Source: Paramecium pentaurelia
Taxonomy: Eukaryota; Ciliophora; Oligohymenophorea; Peniculida; Parameciidae
Assembly: GCA_905183005.1 (NCBI GenBank)
Contig: CAJJDO010000082.1
Span: forward strand, 186,001-250,000
Reading direction: 5' to 3'
Length of the DNA stretch: 64,000 nt
Shown: positions 13,423 to 25,701 of the stretch, in pieces
Layout: each line of letters opens with the position of its first letter
How positions within the stretch are numbered: the first letter of the stretch is position 1
Position numbers and translations under genes: made by a program
Notes under the pieces: model-generated
Database searches by the model: none
What the model was told of the DNA's origin: nothing
The model's input: only the letters and a program-made list of their open reading frames with translations

Positions 13423-14928
13423 ATGCCATTATTTATTGATTATCTAGTTGACATAGGGATCATTGTTAACAAATATTCAATATCTTCAAATAACATTTTA
13501 TTTTCCCTCTCTGATTATTTGAAGAATCTATCAGCTTCAGATTCCTTTGATATGGCATTAAGATTATATGATAGTTGGAAATTACAATAAACTAAAAAGA
13601 AGAATCCAGGAAATCTAATTAAAATCCTATCTAAAATAGCAGTTCGAAAACCATTCAAAATGTTACAATCTTATTAAAAAAGTACAAAAATGTAATTCAG
13701 TCCAAATAAAATTCGAAATTCTTAAAAATCTACTATTAGTGAATAATAATCCTATTAATCACCTATTAATAAAAAGGCATTAAGTTAAATGGGTTTTAAT
13801 GATACTTGTGAGAGACTATATATGGATGGAATAATTTAAAAAGTGAAAAAGTATTTTTATAATAACTGACATAGAGGATAATATGAATAGGAAAAATAAC
13901 AATTAGAATTAAAGGAATGCACATTTAAACCATAAGTTAATGTTGACACACTTAGATAAAATGAAATTGAAGTTTTCGATCGACTCTATAAAACTTAACT
14001 AATTAGTAAAAATGATTTTTCTGAAATAAAATAAAAATAAGAAATTAGTTAATGCACATTTACACCATCAATTAATAAACAAGAATCCATATCTAATTTT
14101 TAAACTCTTGAAAATAAGTAAATTATTATCTTAATTTAAGATAACAACAACCTATTTTTGATAGATTATTTTAAGAATCTATTTCAAGAAGTAATTTAAA
14201 ACAAAGTTATGTACCTGTTAGAGAATAAAAAGAATTATAAGAATGTACATTTAAACCTTAGATTTCTCATAGATAATTAAATAGAAGTGGAGATGATAGT
14301 ATTTATTATTAAATATTAATAAATAGTCTTTAAGAGATTACATAATGAATCTGCTGAAAAATAATAAGTTTAAGCATTTTAACGTTTAGATAAAGAAACA
14401 AAATAGTTAGAATAATGTACTTTCAAACCAAAAATTAATACAAATTTTAATTTTTCACCAAATTAATAACCTGCTTTTGATAGATTATATATGTTATCAA
14501 CTAAATCTAAGAAAAATCTTTTTGATGATAGCTAACAAAAATAAAATAATAATAAAACTAAAGATTAATCATCAATTTAAAATAATGAATCACTTTATGA
14601 AAGAATGAAAAATCATGTAGATAAAAAGAAAAGACATATATATCATATTAAATAAGAAGTAGATAAAGAACTAACATTTAAACCTAATATCAATATGAGA
14701 TCTTAAAATAATATTTAAAGCAAATAAACTAATAAGTACTAATCTGTTTAGTCTGTAAAATCAGAACCTAAATTGAAAGCTACATCTAATACTTTGTCTA
14801 CATATGTTTATAACACTAGAAAATCTCAATAAGATAAAGAAAATAGTAATTTATCAATGTATTGTGAAACTGCCTATTTTTAAGAGGATTAAAAATTAAA
14901 GTCCAATATTTTAGATTTAAAATTATGA
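13423..14928 (+). CDS. CTFKP-motif repeat protein
   Basis: Four exons with introns 13851-13874, 14118-14140 (AAG acceptor) and 14299-14326 give 476 residues, with the exon total an exact multiple of three. The diagnostic feature is a spaced repeat of a short motif: ECTFKPQVN, QCTFTPSIN, ECTFKPQIS, QCTFKPKIN and ELTFKPNIN. Each copy precedes a stretch such as FDRLY (about 45-90 residues apart). I know motifs of this kind from several ciliate and other protist proteins, but not a defined biochemical role. The N-terminal 140 residues resemble a helical domain. Probably structural; inference only. Confidence 0.82.
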
Positions 14929-14949
14929 GCTTTTTAATATATATCACTA

Positions 14950-15681
14950 TCATAAATTTGATAATTCTAAAATAGTGTCACTTCCTTAATATTATGGTAC
15001 AATAAAATTATATTTTTCTTAAAGTTTTAATGGAATAAATCTTCCTCCTATAAAATGTCTTCCCTTAAAACTCTTTACTCCTAATTTTGGAAGAGTTAAT
15101 GAAATTAAATATTCTGGAGTAAATAAATCTTGAGTATTTCCTTACTCAACATCCCAACCAGATGGAATATCTACTGATAATATAGGAGTCTTTGTTGTCT
15201 TTAATTAATAAATAGGTTTATCATATGGTTCTCTGAGTGGAGGTTTAAAAGAAAATCCAAGAATAGCATCGATTAATAAATCATATTTTTCGAAATCTTA
15301 CATTTCATAATGAATTGGAACCAAATTGTATTTACATTGATTGAGCAATCTATTAAAAAATGGATTTTTAACTTCTCTAAATAAGGCTATTTCAGGTTAA
15401 AGTCCAAACTATTTTAAATGTCTAGCTGAAACAATACCATCTCCTCCATTATTTCCTGGTCCACATAAAACTAAAATTTTATTATAAGATTTTCCTTCCT
15501 TATTTAATTAAATAATTGTATTTGCAATACTTTATCCAGCCAATTCCATTAATTAATCCAAAGTAAATCCCACATCTTCAGACATCAATTCAATATCAAA
15601 TTATTATGATTGTATCTAATTCAAATATGATATTTTGGTGAGTTGCTACATAAATCTATATTATAAAAATTTATTAATCAT
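14950..15681 (-). CDS. NAXE: NAD(P)H-hydrate epimerase (YjeF N-terminal domain)
   Basis: A single-exon frame of 243 residues. The family signature is complete: YLNQIQSQQFDIELM near the N-terminus, LDQLMELAGQSIA, the nucleotide-binding loop LCGPGNNGGDG, and SVDIPSGWDVEQG. The enzyme interconverts R and S forms of damaged NAD(P)H hydrate so that the companion dehydratase can repair them. The length matches stand-alone eukaryotic NAXE, with no fused dehydratase domain. The first 10-15 residues could be a weak mitochondrial leader. It is convergent with the gene ending at 14928, with 21 bp between the stops. Confidence 0.93.
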
Positions 15682-15878
15682 ATTTTATTTATATAAAGTA
15701 TTTATTGTAAATGTTATTATAAATGTATGGAGTACATATAATAATAATAATATTTTTGTTTGGGAATTATATCACTTGATTATAGTTTAATGTTAATTAT
15801 TTAGATATAAGAATTTATGATTTAAGATTGAAATCAATCAAGATTGTTAGAATAATTAAAATAATAGTTATATAATAT

Positions 15879-16181
15879 ATGTAAGACGGAGGGAATGTTT
15901 AAGATAGAGATTTATTTATGAAAGAGATGGATAATTTGATATCATAAAACTAATTTGGTTAAGCAGAAGTTTAATTAACAAAATATATTGAAAAGAATGA
16001 AGCTGATTCAGATGCTTTTAAAAAGAGATCTAATTTATATTTGAAGAACGGTAAATATATATAAGCGTTGCATGATATAGAGAAGGCTATGCTTTTGGAT
16101 TCTTCAATGCCTTGTTGCAAGAGCAGCTATGAACATTATTAAATAAAAAAGGGATTAATGAGAATGAGTAATGACATTTGA
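15879..16181 (+). CDS. small tetratricopeptide-repeat protein
   Basis: A single exon of 100 residues from the ATG at 15879. A TPR hairpin is recognisable: QFGQAEVQLTKYIEKN, then DAFKKRSNLYLKNGKYIQA followed by LHDIEKAMLLDSS, with the expected A, G/Y and L positions. Such short TPR proteins act as adaptors for Hsp70/Hsp90 or larger assemblies; the partner is unknown here. The next gene starts 29 bp downstream on the same strand. A second in-frame ATG 39 bp inside is an alternative start. Confidence 0.75.
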
Positions 16182-16210
16182 ATTTATAAAATAATAAAAA
16201 ATTATAATTT

Positions 16211-17795
16211 ATGGCATAAAATCTAATATCAGCTATAGCATGGGTTTCAAGAGGGTATGCAATAAAGTAGCCTAAAGAATTTGATTTAGATGAAGAGGAG
16301 ATCAATTAGATGAAGTAAGATAAACTAATAAATAAAAAGTAAAAGATTTAAATAAGGTTTAGTTTGACATAAGATTTGGGTAAAATACAAGAGTAAGATG
16401 AAGATTCAAGTGAAGACAATCTTCCAGTATTTTGTTAAGATTTAGAAATGCATGGAAAGTAGTAATTGCCAGATGATGGATATCCAGTAGCAATAGAGGA
16501 TTTGAGTGATGAAGAAAAAGAAGATTATCAAATCAAATCATCGGATGCTTTGATTATAGCTGCCAAGATCGTATAAAATAAATAAATGCTAAATTTTAGG
16601 AAAATGAGTTTTCATCATTAGAAGTGTATATCTATGAAGAAGAAAAGGCCAATTTATTTGTGCATCATGAGATATAATTATCAGCATTCCCTTTAGCAGT
16701 AGAATGGTTACCTATATAACCAGGTTAAATTGAGAGTACATCTGCAATCAAGGGTAATTATGCAATAGTCTCATCATTTTTACCTGAAATAGAAATTTGG
16801 AATTTAGATGTAGTTAATGTATTGGAACCATCTTTAGTTTTAGGAGGAGAGATTGAATAGAATTATAAGAAAGTTAAAAACTTAAAGAAATAGAGTAAGA
16901 AATCTTATAAACCTGACAGTCATACTGATTCAGTTTTGAGTTTGTCTTTGAATTCATTTAAGCCAAACATTTTATTATCAGGATCAGCAGATCATACAGT
17001 TAAAATATGGGATTTGATGCTTTAGAAATGTGTGTTTACTTACAATCATCATAAAGATAAAGTTTAAATCTCTAAATTCAATACAAAAGAGGAAAGTGTA
17101 ATATTATCAGGAGGTGAAGATGGAAAACTTTGTTTATTTGATGCCAGATCACCAGATTCAATTCATTAACATAAAATGTTAGGATCTTTGGAAAGTGCTT
17201 GTTGGGATCCAATTAAAGGATATTAAATAGCTTATTCTACTGAAGATGGAAATTTAATATTATTAGATGCTAGAAAAATAGGTGAATAACCATTAGCTAA
17301 TTTTAATGTAAATAAAAAGGCACTTAGTAGTGTACATATGAGTTCAGGAGTTCCAGGTTTATTGGCTACTACTTGTTTAGATGGAAAGATTAGAGTTTTT
17401 GATACAGATGCTCCTATAAAGAATGGTTAATTATAATTGATAAGTTCATATAATCCAAAATTAGTAAGAAATTAAATAATAAATTTAGGAATCACTTTAT
17501 TGTGGTTAATTCTATTAAGATTCTCCATGGACTTATGGATGTGGATCAAGTTAAGGTGAATTATTTGTTTGGGATATGCAAGAAAGTTAATAGATTGTTA
17601 ATCACTTTAGTAATAGAGTGGCTCCAGAATAAAGACCTAAAGTTGAAGATGTATATTATATTATTAATTTAATAGTGCACTTCAAAAAATACAGATGATC
17701 TATGTATGAAGGAAAGAGAAGAAATATAAAAGATGGAATAAGAAGATAAAGAGGATATAGAAGAAGGTGGATTATAAGAGGAGGAAGATAATTGA
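16211..17795 (+). CDS. PWP1: periodic tryptophan protein 1 homologue, WD40 ribosome-biogenesis factor
   Basis: Four exons (introns 16571-16599, 17464-17488, 17651-17675) give 501 residues. The N-terminus MAQNLISAIAWVSRGYA, the acidic DLSDEEKEDY segment, and LAVEWLP followed by the WNLD blade are typical of PWP1. WD40 blades follow: LLSGSADHTVKIWDL, ILSGGEDGKLCLFDARS, and LLATTCLDGKIRVFD. After the second intron comes the conserved PWTYGCGSSQGELFVWD. The C-terminus is acidic. In yeast and animals PWP1 works in the nucleolus in early 60S and rDNA regulation. The neighbouring short TPR gene is on the same strand but independent. Confidence 0.94.
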
Positions 17796-17844
17796 TTGTT
17801 TATTAATATATGTTGTATTTTAGATACTGTATTGCAATAGTTAT

Positions 17845-19909
17845 TCAATCTTATCTATTATTTTATTATTATTAATGAGTCTAGCCATCCAATTCTTATT
17901 CTTTCATTAATCTTACTACATTTCTTACACATGTTCCTACTATTTAACCATCAGCTGTAGTGTCTCTGTATAATAATATAGTCAAATTATCAATTGTCGC
18001 TCCATAGACTGTTGAAAACATCACAGATATCTAAGCAAATTTGAATCTATAATTACGAAATAAGAAAAGATGAATGAAACCAAAAGAAAATATACTGGTT
18101 AATGAATTCCTATCTTTGAACTTGTAGTAATAATTAATATGTAAGTTAATGATACACATAAATTAGCTACAGCAAAACAATAAGTGACTGTTAATTATTC
18201 ACCATGATATTAAACATTTGTTGTTTCTTTTAATTTTTAATCAAAAACATATTGAGATTTAGCACTCAATAAGAATTCATCATTTCTTAAATAAGCCAAT
18301 AAATATGCTCTATCATTTATGCACAATATTTATTATAATCTAGATGGTATTTAATAATGAGAATCCTTTTTTTATCTTATCCATACATAAAACTTTATAA
18401 ATAATCTTGGAATCATCAATAAAAATATGATTAATTCTCCAAAAACAACTGATCCAAAGTTATTTAAAGCATAAATTTCTAATATATCCATTAATGATAA
18501 TTCTGGATCATGACTATCTATTTTCTATCTCTATATTCCCATATGTTTATAAACTTCAACAACTTTTCCAATCAATAACATTTATTCACTTCCTATAATT
18601 GCTAAAGTAACTACAACCAATTCAAAAATATGAATAAATCCCATAATGTAAGTTGTCCAATTCAACTAATAAGTATTAAAAGCATAATATCCTTATACTG
18701 CTTTTCCTATTGAAAATAAATTACTATTAAAATATTATGAATTTATATTACGTTGCCATCCATACCCATAATGCACAGAAAATCAATAAACAACCTGCAC
18801 TGCCCATTAATAATATTAAAATTTCTCTGAATCTTGATGGTTATCCATCTTATTATTGAATTCCTGATGATGAAAAATCAAAAAAATAATTGACTATTTA
18901 TATCTTTATTCCCATAGTCTTATATTTTTTACGATTTAATATTAAATCTATTAAGAAATAAACACCAAATAAAAGAAAAAATACACTTGAAATTAGAATA
19001 ATAGTTATATTGGATTCCTATACTTAAATCATACCTATAGCTTAGTCTTTTGTTAGTTTAGTTGTAGTTATCAATGGCTCAGAATATTAAGATTGTTTTA
19101 AATAATAAAACAAACCCAATAACCCAGATAAAAATAAACCAAATATTGATATTATTGAAATCACCCAAATGGCTGTCTTTTATACTTTGATCATCAAAAA
19201 ATAGAATAATTAACTAGATTTATTAATTATTTAATGTTTTACTTTAGTAATAAACATAATGCTAAACTAGCAAGTATAATTACTCTTCCATTACTCATAT
19301 CAGATAAAAAGCTTATAATACCTGATTATTTTAATCCATCTTGAATATTATTGAAATAAGTAGATTTCTTTGGAAGGCAAACATCTATAAATGGTACTGA
19401 ATCATAATAAATCATTGAATAATTTGGATCATCAATAGATGGTCTATTTCTGCATGAATTTATAGCCTTATTTGGATAACATTACAATTGCAATGATTCT
19501 AAAGTATAAATAAATATAGAACCATCATCATCATTATCTACTGTCAAAATTGGACATTCCTTAACACATACTGTTCTGTCTAAATGCTTCTAATCTGTTG
19601 GATTTGTAAAGTATATAAATTTATATTATTCTAACCCTACATCAACTCCACACACATTCTCTATTAACTTATAAAGTGTATTAGAATACAATCTGAATCA
19701 TAGGGTTTCCCTAATTAATCTGGATTCCCAAATCCAAAACTGATTATTGTAATCAAATAAACTAATCCTTAAAACAATAAAAAATAAAAGCCATATTTCT
19801 TATCTTTTAATTCTTTATGATTTCTATGTTCTTCATCAGCTTCCTTTAAATCTTACTTAATATAAGAACCAGGGAAGTTATTTTATTTTGATAAGATTGT
19901 TTCATCCAT
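17845..19909 (-). CDS. choline-transporter-like protein (CTL/SLC44 family)
   Basis: Five exons give 647 residues; introns at 19661-19689, 19214-19242, 18724-18751 and 18121-18155. The last is 35 nt, ends CAAG, and is needed to keep the frame. SLC44 features: an N-terminal soluble part, the first TM segment then FGNPDQLGKPYDSD, a Cys-containing extracellular loop (NVCGVDVG, VCVKECP, NSCRNRPS), about ten hydrophobic segments, and the C-terminal signature VYGATIDNLTILLYRD. Mammalian relatives move choline or ethanolamine across plasma or mitochondrial membranes; the substrate here is inferred only from the family. Convergent with PWP1, with 49 bp between stops. Confidence 0.9.
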
Positions 19910-20344
19910 TATTCAAAATTATATATTATTAATATTATAATACGTTATTAAGAATCACCAAAACTTACACTCTTTTTCTAAGACATAATAACCATCAATA
20001 AACTACATTAACTTATCAATATATTCTAAACTAATTTATTAAATATCATAAATATCAATTATTTTGTTAAGAAATACTTAAAAAAGAATACAATTTTAAT
20101 TCAAAAGAAATATTAAATTAAAGAATAATAAAAATCTATTAAATGATATCTGATATATAATTAAATGCATTTTGATATTGTATAAACAATGAAATCATTT
20201 ATTTAATAATAAAGTTCTTTTTACATATATAGTATAAATGTAAATTCTCAATAATTTCATTATAGTGTGAATGTAAAACACTATTATTTAATAAATAATT
20301 AAAAATAATATTCTCAAATTTCTAAAATCTTATTTTTCATAAAC
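19910..20344. other. intergenic region between SLC44-like and ULP1-like genes
   Basis: AT-rich stretch upstream of the SLC44-like start and downstream of the protease stop. I see no coding pattern, tandem repeat or structured RNA in it. Confidence 0.6.
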
Positions 20345-22489
20345 TCATTTATTATCTTGATTTTGTAAAATATCAAATAAAAATTTTCTCATTTATTATG
20401 GATTATTAATTTATATTTCTTATTTTTAAGGACAAACATTTTGAATCAAATCATAAAAATCTTTATACATATTAAGACAAGTATATGGTCCACAATCATA
20501 ACCATTTCTTTATTAGATACATGATATTAATTCTATAGAAGTGATTTATTATTAAAATAGATTTTAAAAGATTTCAATTTCAGTTTAATAAAAACTTTCT
20601 ACCTTGCTTATAGAATCTACAATATTTAAAGATTTTGAGGGTAAATCTACATATATTAAGAAGAAGTGGGTATTGTTTTTATTAATAGCAAAATAAATTC
20701 TTGAAAATAAAGGTTTCAGATTGAAATTTATTGGTTGATATTCTAATATATAATTTTAGTATGTAATTAAATTATTTTCTATCCTATCTTTTGACATATT
20801 AGTGTAAAGATAACTAGGACAAAACAAATATCTTTTTGTATTTTTCTTAAAAAAGTTTTTTAAATAATTTTCTTACTAAATATTTAAGTATTATACTAAT
20901 CCATCTATTATTGAGCTTGTAAACCAACTTGTCTCACTTTTTAAAATATCCATATCTTTAATAGAATACTATTAATTATACTTAATCCATAAAGGTTATT
21001 AAACAAAAGTTGTTAAATTTTAATTTTAGTTTTAATTTTTATCATTTTAAACTAATTCACCATCTTCATAAATTAATATTTTTTTTTTCTTTGGAACTTC
21101 TGTTTATTATATGTCTATTTTAACTTCATTTTATTATTCTTTTTAATCTTTTTTTTATTAGTCATCTTTCCATTCTCCTTCATAATTAATAAACTTAGAT
21201 TTTCCTCCATATAATATTCCTTTTCCTGATTTCTTTCCTTTATTAAATGATCCTTCATAAATTTCAAACTTTGGATTATTATCCTTATCATATTATACTT
21301 AATAAAAGAATGCAACACCAGTATAATAATTATCTTTATCATTAACATACATAATTTTATTCTTATTTACTCTTATGTATTTATAAATCTACTAATCCCT
21401 ATTATCAGCAGATGGCAAATCAAATAATTATGACTATAATTTACTTTAATTATCTATTTCTTCATTATTCTTTTCTATTGTTTCAATTTCATTCGATATT
21501 AGCAAATTTTAATTTTAATTTTAAATAAATTAATTGAATGATATAGCCAATTCATTATTCTAATTAATTGATGGTTATTCATTCAATAAATCTTAATTAT
21601 TTTTATCAAATTTTTATTCTAGATCTTATAAATTGCTTGTTTTATATTCAATCTTAGATTTATAACTTTCTCTTTAATTTGAGTTAGCAAATTTATCATT
21701 TTTATCTTACTAATCTTCATATTATTAATTATCATCATCTTAATAGTTTTCTAGAAAAATATGGATAATGGAATGTTCATTCTTTTTTTCATCTTTATCC
21801 TATTAATTTTCATATTATTAACTATCATTATCTTAGTTTTTATCTTAAAAAATATTAATAATAGTGTGATCATTCTTATTTTCATTAGAATTATTTTAAC
21901 TATTATTGCTTATAAGTTTTTGATTTTGACTTCTATTTGAAATTAAAGGCTCCATCTCCTTTTAACATTGAACATAATTATTTTAGTTTATAAATATCTA
22001 GCTGTTTTATACCTTATTATGATTAGAAATCTTTTAAAATTTTTAACTTTTAGTCCTACTTTAAACCCTAGAACTCAAATAATCTATTTCTTTTTTATCA
22101 TTTCTGTCAGCTTCTCTAAATGTTCGATAACTTTTTTGAGTATTACAGTGATATTTTTGTTATGGAATATTATTGCTTTAATTTTTATGATCTTCCTCAG
22201 GTATGTTATAATATTCAGAATTGACTGAATTGTTCTATTAGAAATTATTTGATGGGTATTAAGAATTAAATTGTTGTTCTAATTTATCATTAGATTATGA
22301 TTTTAAAATGCGTTCATCTATTGAAGTTGTATGCGATTAGAAATTTTAGTAATACCAATGAGTTATTTTATTTTATTAATATTCTTATTTTTATATATCT
22401 CCTCTTTTTATTAAATATATTAGTCTATAGCCAACTAAAATAGCTATCAATATTATGAATGCTCCAATAATCCATGCAAATATTTACAT
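20345..22489 (-). CDS. membrane-anchored MORN-repeat / ULP1-type cysteine protease
   Basis: An intronless frame of 714 residues from the ATG at 22489. It begins with a signal-anchor or TM helix (IFAWIIGAFIILIAILVGY), then a long Asn/Gln/Asp-rich linker. MORN-like units follow around 21,200 (FEIYEGSFNKGKKSGKG, FINYEGEWKDD). The C-terminal third is a C48 peptidase fold: ETSWFTSSIIDGLVQYL, the His segment NTHFFLIYVDLPS, VDS for the Asp, and QRNGYDCGPYT with the catalytic Cys at about residue 666. Relatives cleave SUMO or other ubiquitin-like proteins. The frame stays open upstream to an ATG at 22945, but that part is extremely AT-rich, so I chose the start at the TM helix. Confidence 0.82.
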
Positions 22490-22945
22490 TTAATTTTTAA
22501 ATTGTTCTTTGAATTAAGTTAATAGAAACAATTATTAATACATAACCTATTTTTGTTGTAGATTATTATTATCTTATATTTGAATTATTACATACTTAAA
22601 TATATAAGTAGTTTATTTTTTTTATAAGATTATTATCAATTTTATCAATAATTTATATTCATCAATGACTATATCTTTATTTATATTTAGAATTTTATTC
22701 AATTTAATATCATTTATTTTAATATAAATCTTATAGTTTCTCTCTATAAAAATCAAAGAAATAGATGAAAATTATTAATTGAATTAATATCTCATATATT
22801 GATTTATTAAAACAATCTTTTAATCTATAAGGTATTTAAAGTAAATAAAAAAATTGAATAATGATGTACAACAACAATATTTATAACACTATTAATAATT
22901 TAAGATAGCTTATTGTATTTTTAATAATAAAGGAACCAATGCCAT
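22490..22945 (-). other. very AT-rich gap, open in the protease frame but probably non-coding
   Basis: This stretch is the 3' flank of RSP3 and the 5' flank of the ULP1-like gene. It has no TGA in the protease frame, and its first codon (ATG, 22945) directly follows the RSP3 stop (TGA, 22946-22948) in the same frame. Base composition is far more AT-rich than the flanking exons, and a TGA-free run of this length is not rare at such composition. A longer N-terminus of the protease cannot be excluded. Confidence 0.5.
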
Positions 22946-25142
22946 TCATAATTCGAAATCATATATTGGGACATTAAGATTGGAATATTTTAGCTTCTTA
23001 AATTAAAGACTTTAAAATTCAGGAATATTTAAAAATGATTCCAATCTAGAATTAAATAGAATAAATTACTTTTCCTTCAAATAAGTATAAATTTAAAATC
23101 TACAAAATTCAACTGCCCTTTCATCATTCACAATTACCTATTCTTAGAATGCATATTAAAATAAGCAATCCACAACTTATCTTTCCCCTTCTTAAATCAA
23201 TGGTTATTCACCATCATAAATATCAATTGTCTTAGGATCAAAATCCCATTTTCCAACCGGTTTAACAGGTTCATTAATTTCTTATTATTATTATTCTATT
23301 GTCTATTATTATTCTATTGTCTATTATTATGAATCTTAATTGATTTAACCTTACTATTACTCAGGTTATTCTTCAACAAAACAAGGTACAAGTAAATTGA
23401 CTACTGCAGTTACATTCTCAAGTTAATTTTGTGGTTATTTAAAAATGAGATTAATTTTCTTTTTTGCTTCAACCATATCTAAATCATGTTATGTAATCTC
23501 AGGTTTTTAATATTCATCCTCAATTGGTTATTATTCAATTTAATCTGGTTATTATTATTATTATTAATCTTCAGTTTATTAAGGAGGTGGTTAATCATTT
23601 TATTATTATTATTAATCAGCTTCTTCTGTTTTAATTTTAACTTCTGTTTTTGCTTTAGGTTCTTTATAATTTACAGATTTAAAATATATATCAAAAAAAC
23701 CATCTAATAATTTATTTAATATGATCTTTCTAATATTAGGTACATATTATTATGAAACATAAGATGCCCAAAATGGTGTTTAATTTTTAAGTTGATCAAT
23801 TGTTGCTTATTTTGAATTTTTCTCAAATATATATAAATCTTCTTCCATTTTAGCAAATGCTTCTTAAATAATTTGTTAAAGGGAAGAATTTATTGTAATA
23901 TTAAATGTATTACACTTATTCATTAAGATATCCATCCATATAGTTTAAATAATTGATTCATCTATTTAATCCAATTAATCTCCAGTAATTAAATCTAATC
24001 CTTCTGCTAATAAAAGAAATAGATCCAAATGTAAAACCACTCCCTTTTATCCAATCTCTGTTGTACCTTCCTATATATTAGCTTAAAATATTTAATTAAG
24101 GGATTCTGCTTTAGAAAGTGTTAGATTATAAAATGCCCCTCTTTATATCTCTCTTTTTTCTTTTAATGCTCTTCTTCTTTTAATTTCTGCTTTTCTCTTT
24201 TTACGCTCTTCTATTTCAATTCTAATTCTTTCTCTCTCATCTAATATGGCTTTTCTTCTTTATTATTCTTACTAATAAAAACTTTAATGTTATTATGTTA
24301 TTGGTGTTTAGACTTCATTCAAGAGATTATTAAAATTATCAAGACAATTTTAATTGCTTTCACAATTTTATTTTATTCTCTAAATTAACCATGGCAACGA
24401 GTGAACTTTTAATTCTAATAAATAATCATTTTTCAATAATCCTAAATTTTCAAGATCCTTAAGAATTCTATAATTCACTCCCTTCACTACATTTTTAGAT
24501 AGAGTTCTTGCTATGAATTTTTATTATGACAGTTTCATCTAATCCTAATATAATTTGTGTTACAAAACTCTTCTTTCCTAAGTTAATTATCATTATAATT
24601 ATATACTCTTTCTTCTTTTCTTCTAACATATGCTGCTTCCATTCTCTAAGTTACCATTAATTCAGCATTTCGTTTTTTTTCAAAGGCTGCCTTCTATATT
24701 CGCAACTCTTCCCTTTCTAATTCTTCAATCAATTCCATTCTTGCTTATTCTACTGATTTGCCCACTAAAACTTATAAGACTGGCTCCACTTCTAAAATGT
24801 AATCAAACAAATCAGGTTCATAAGATTCAATCTGTGTTTCCACATCTATTCCCTTAGGTAAAGGCTTATATTCCGGAGTTGGCTTGACTATTAAGTTACA
24901 CATACAGGTCGATCAATATAATAATCTGGTTTTATTTTTGATTCATCATCAGGAAGGTCAGTGAGGTCCTCATATATATCTTAATCTCGGTATTTTGGGT
25001 GAGATACTTATGGCTCAGCTTCAAACTAATAAACATTTGCTTATGCTTGCATATTATTTAAATTAATAACTGATGCATATATATTATCATAAACAATCAT
25101 TCTTTCTATTTCTACTTTTACACTTCCTACTTCAAAATTCAT
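22946..25142 (-). CDS. RSP3: radial spoke protein 3 with long C-terminal extension
   Basis: Three exons (introns 24883-24905, 23 nt, AAG acceptor; 24578-24606, 29 nt) give 714 residues. The RSP3 core is unmistakable: PPTPEYKPLPKGIDVETQIE, then LFDYILEVEPVLQVLVGKS and EQARMELIEELEREELR, then KKRNAELMVTQRMEAA. The downstream RTLSKNVVKGVNYRILKDL region is also conserved. In axonemes RSP3 forms the dimeric stalk that anchors spokes to the A-tubule and binds PKA regulatory-like domains. Beyond the core lie a coiled coil, a Gln-rich run (imperfect tandem at 23280-23335) and about 300 further residues without a known domain. It is longer than Chlamydomonas RSP3. Confidence 0.93.
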
Positions 25143-25701
25143 ATCCTCTACTCAATCCTTTTCATAATTCATAAATATATAATAATCAAAAATCCCATAC
25201 CTTTTAATATTATAATTAATTTTTATCAAAACCTAAAGTGCCATTCATTTTTATTCATTTTTATTCATTTTTTTGTATAACTAAGAATTAACAAATAGTA
25301 AATTATTGTCTCATAGATTACATCTTATTTTAAAACGACTTTCAGAATTTTATATGATAATCAAAATTTGTTTTAGGATGCTTAAAATTTTTTCATCATT
25401 TTCTAGTTGAAACTAAATACAAGATTAAATATAAGAGCTTGTTTATCATTAAGAATGATAATTTATATATAAATTAGATATATAGTAAAATTGATTATAT
25501 GATTTTGAATGTAATTAATGAAAATAAATCTTAATGATTTAATATTATAAATTAATAAAATGTTTAAGATTTGTAAATTGTAAAAGATGTATCTAAAATA
25601 AATAAATTAAACTTAATTACTCCATATTTTTAATAATTCTATCATATTAATGACTTAATTTAAAATAAATTATAGAATTATATATTATTAACTTCTTAAT
25701 A
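25143..25701. promoter_or_regulatory. divergent upstream region carrying the conserved 260-bp flank
   Basis: This region lies between the starts of RSP3 and the 116-aa gene. Positions 25442-25701 are identical to the reverse complement of 41039-41298, upstream of the second gene copy. The RSP3-proximal half (25143-25441) is unrelated to the second copy and contains a short tandem of TTTTTATTCA units near 25,250. A regulatory role of the 260-bp block is inferred from its lack of any substitution. Confidence 0.6.

Noticed and set aside
22490..22945. N-terminal extension of the MORN-ULP1 protease to the ATG at 22945
   Set aside because: The stretch is far more AT-rich than nearby exons, abuts the RSP3 stop without a gap, and a TGA-free run of this length is not improbable.
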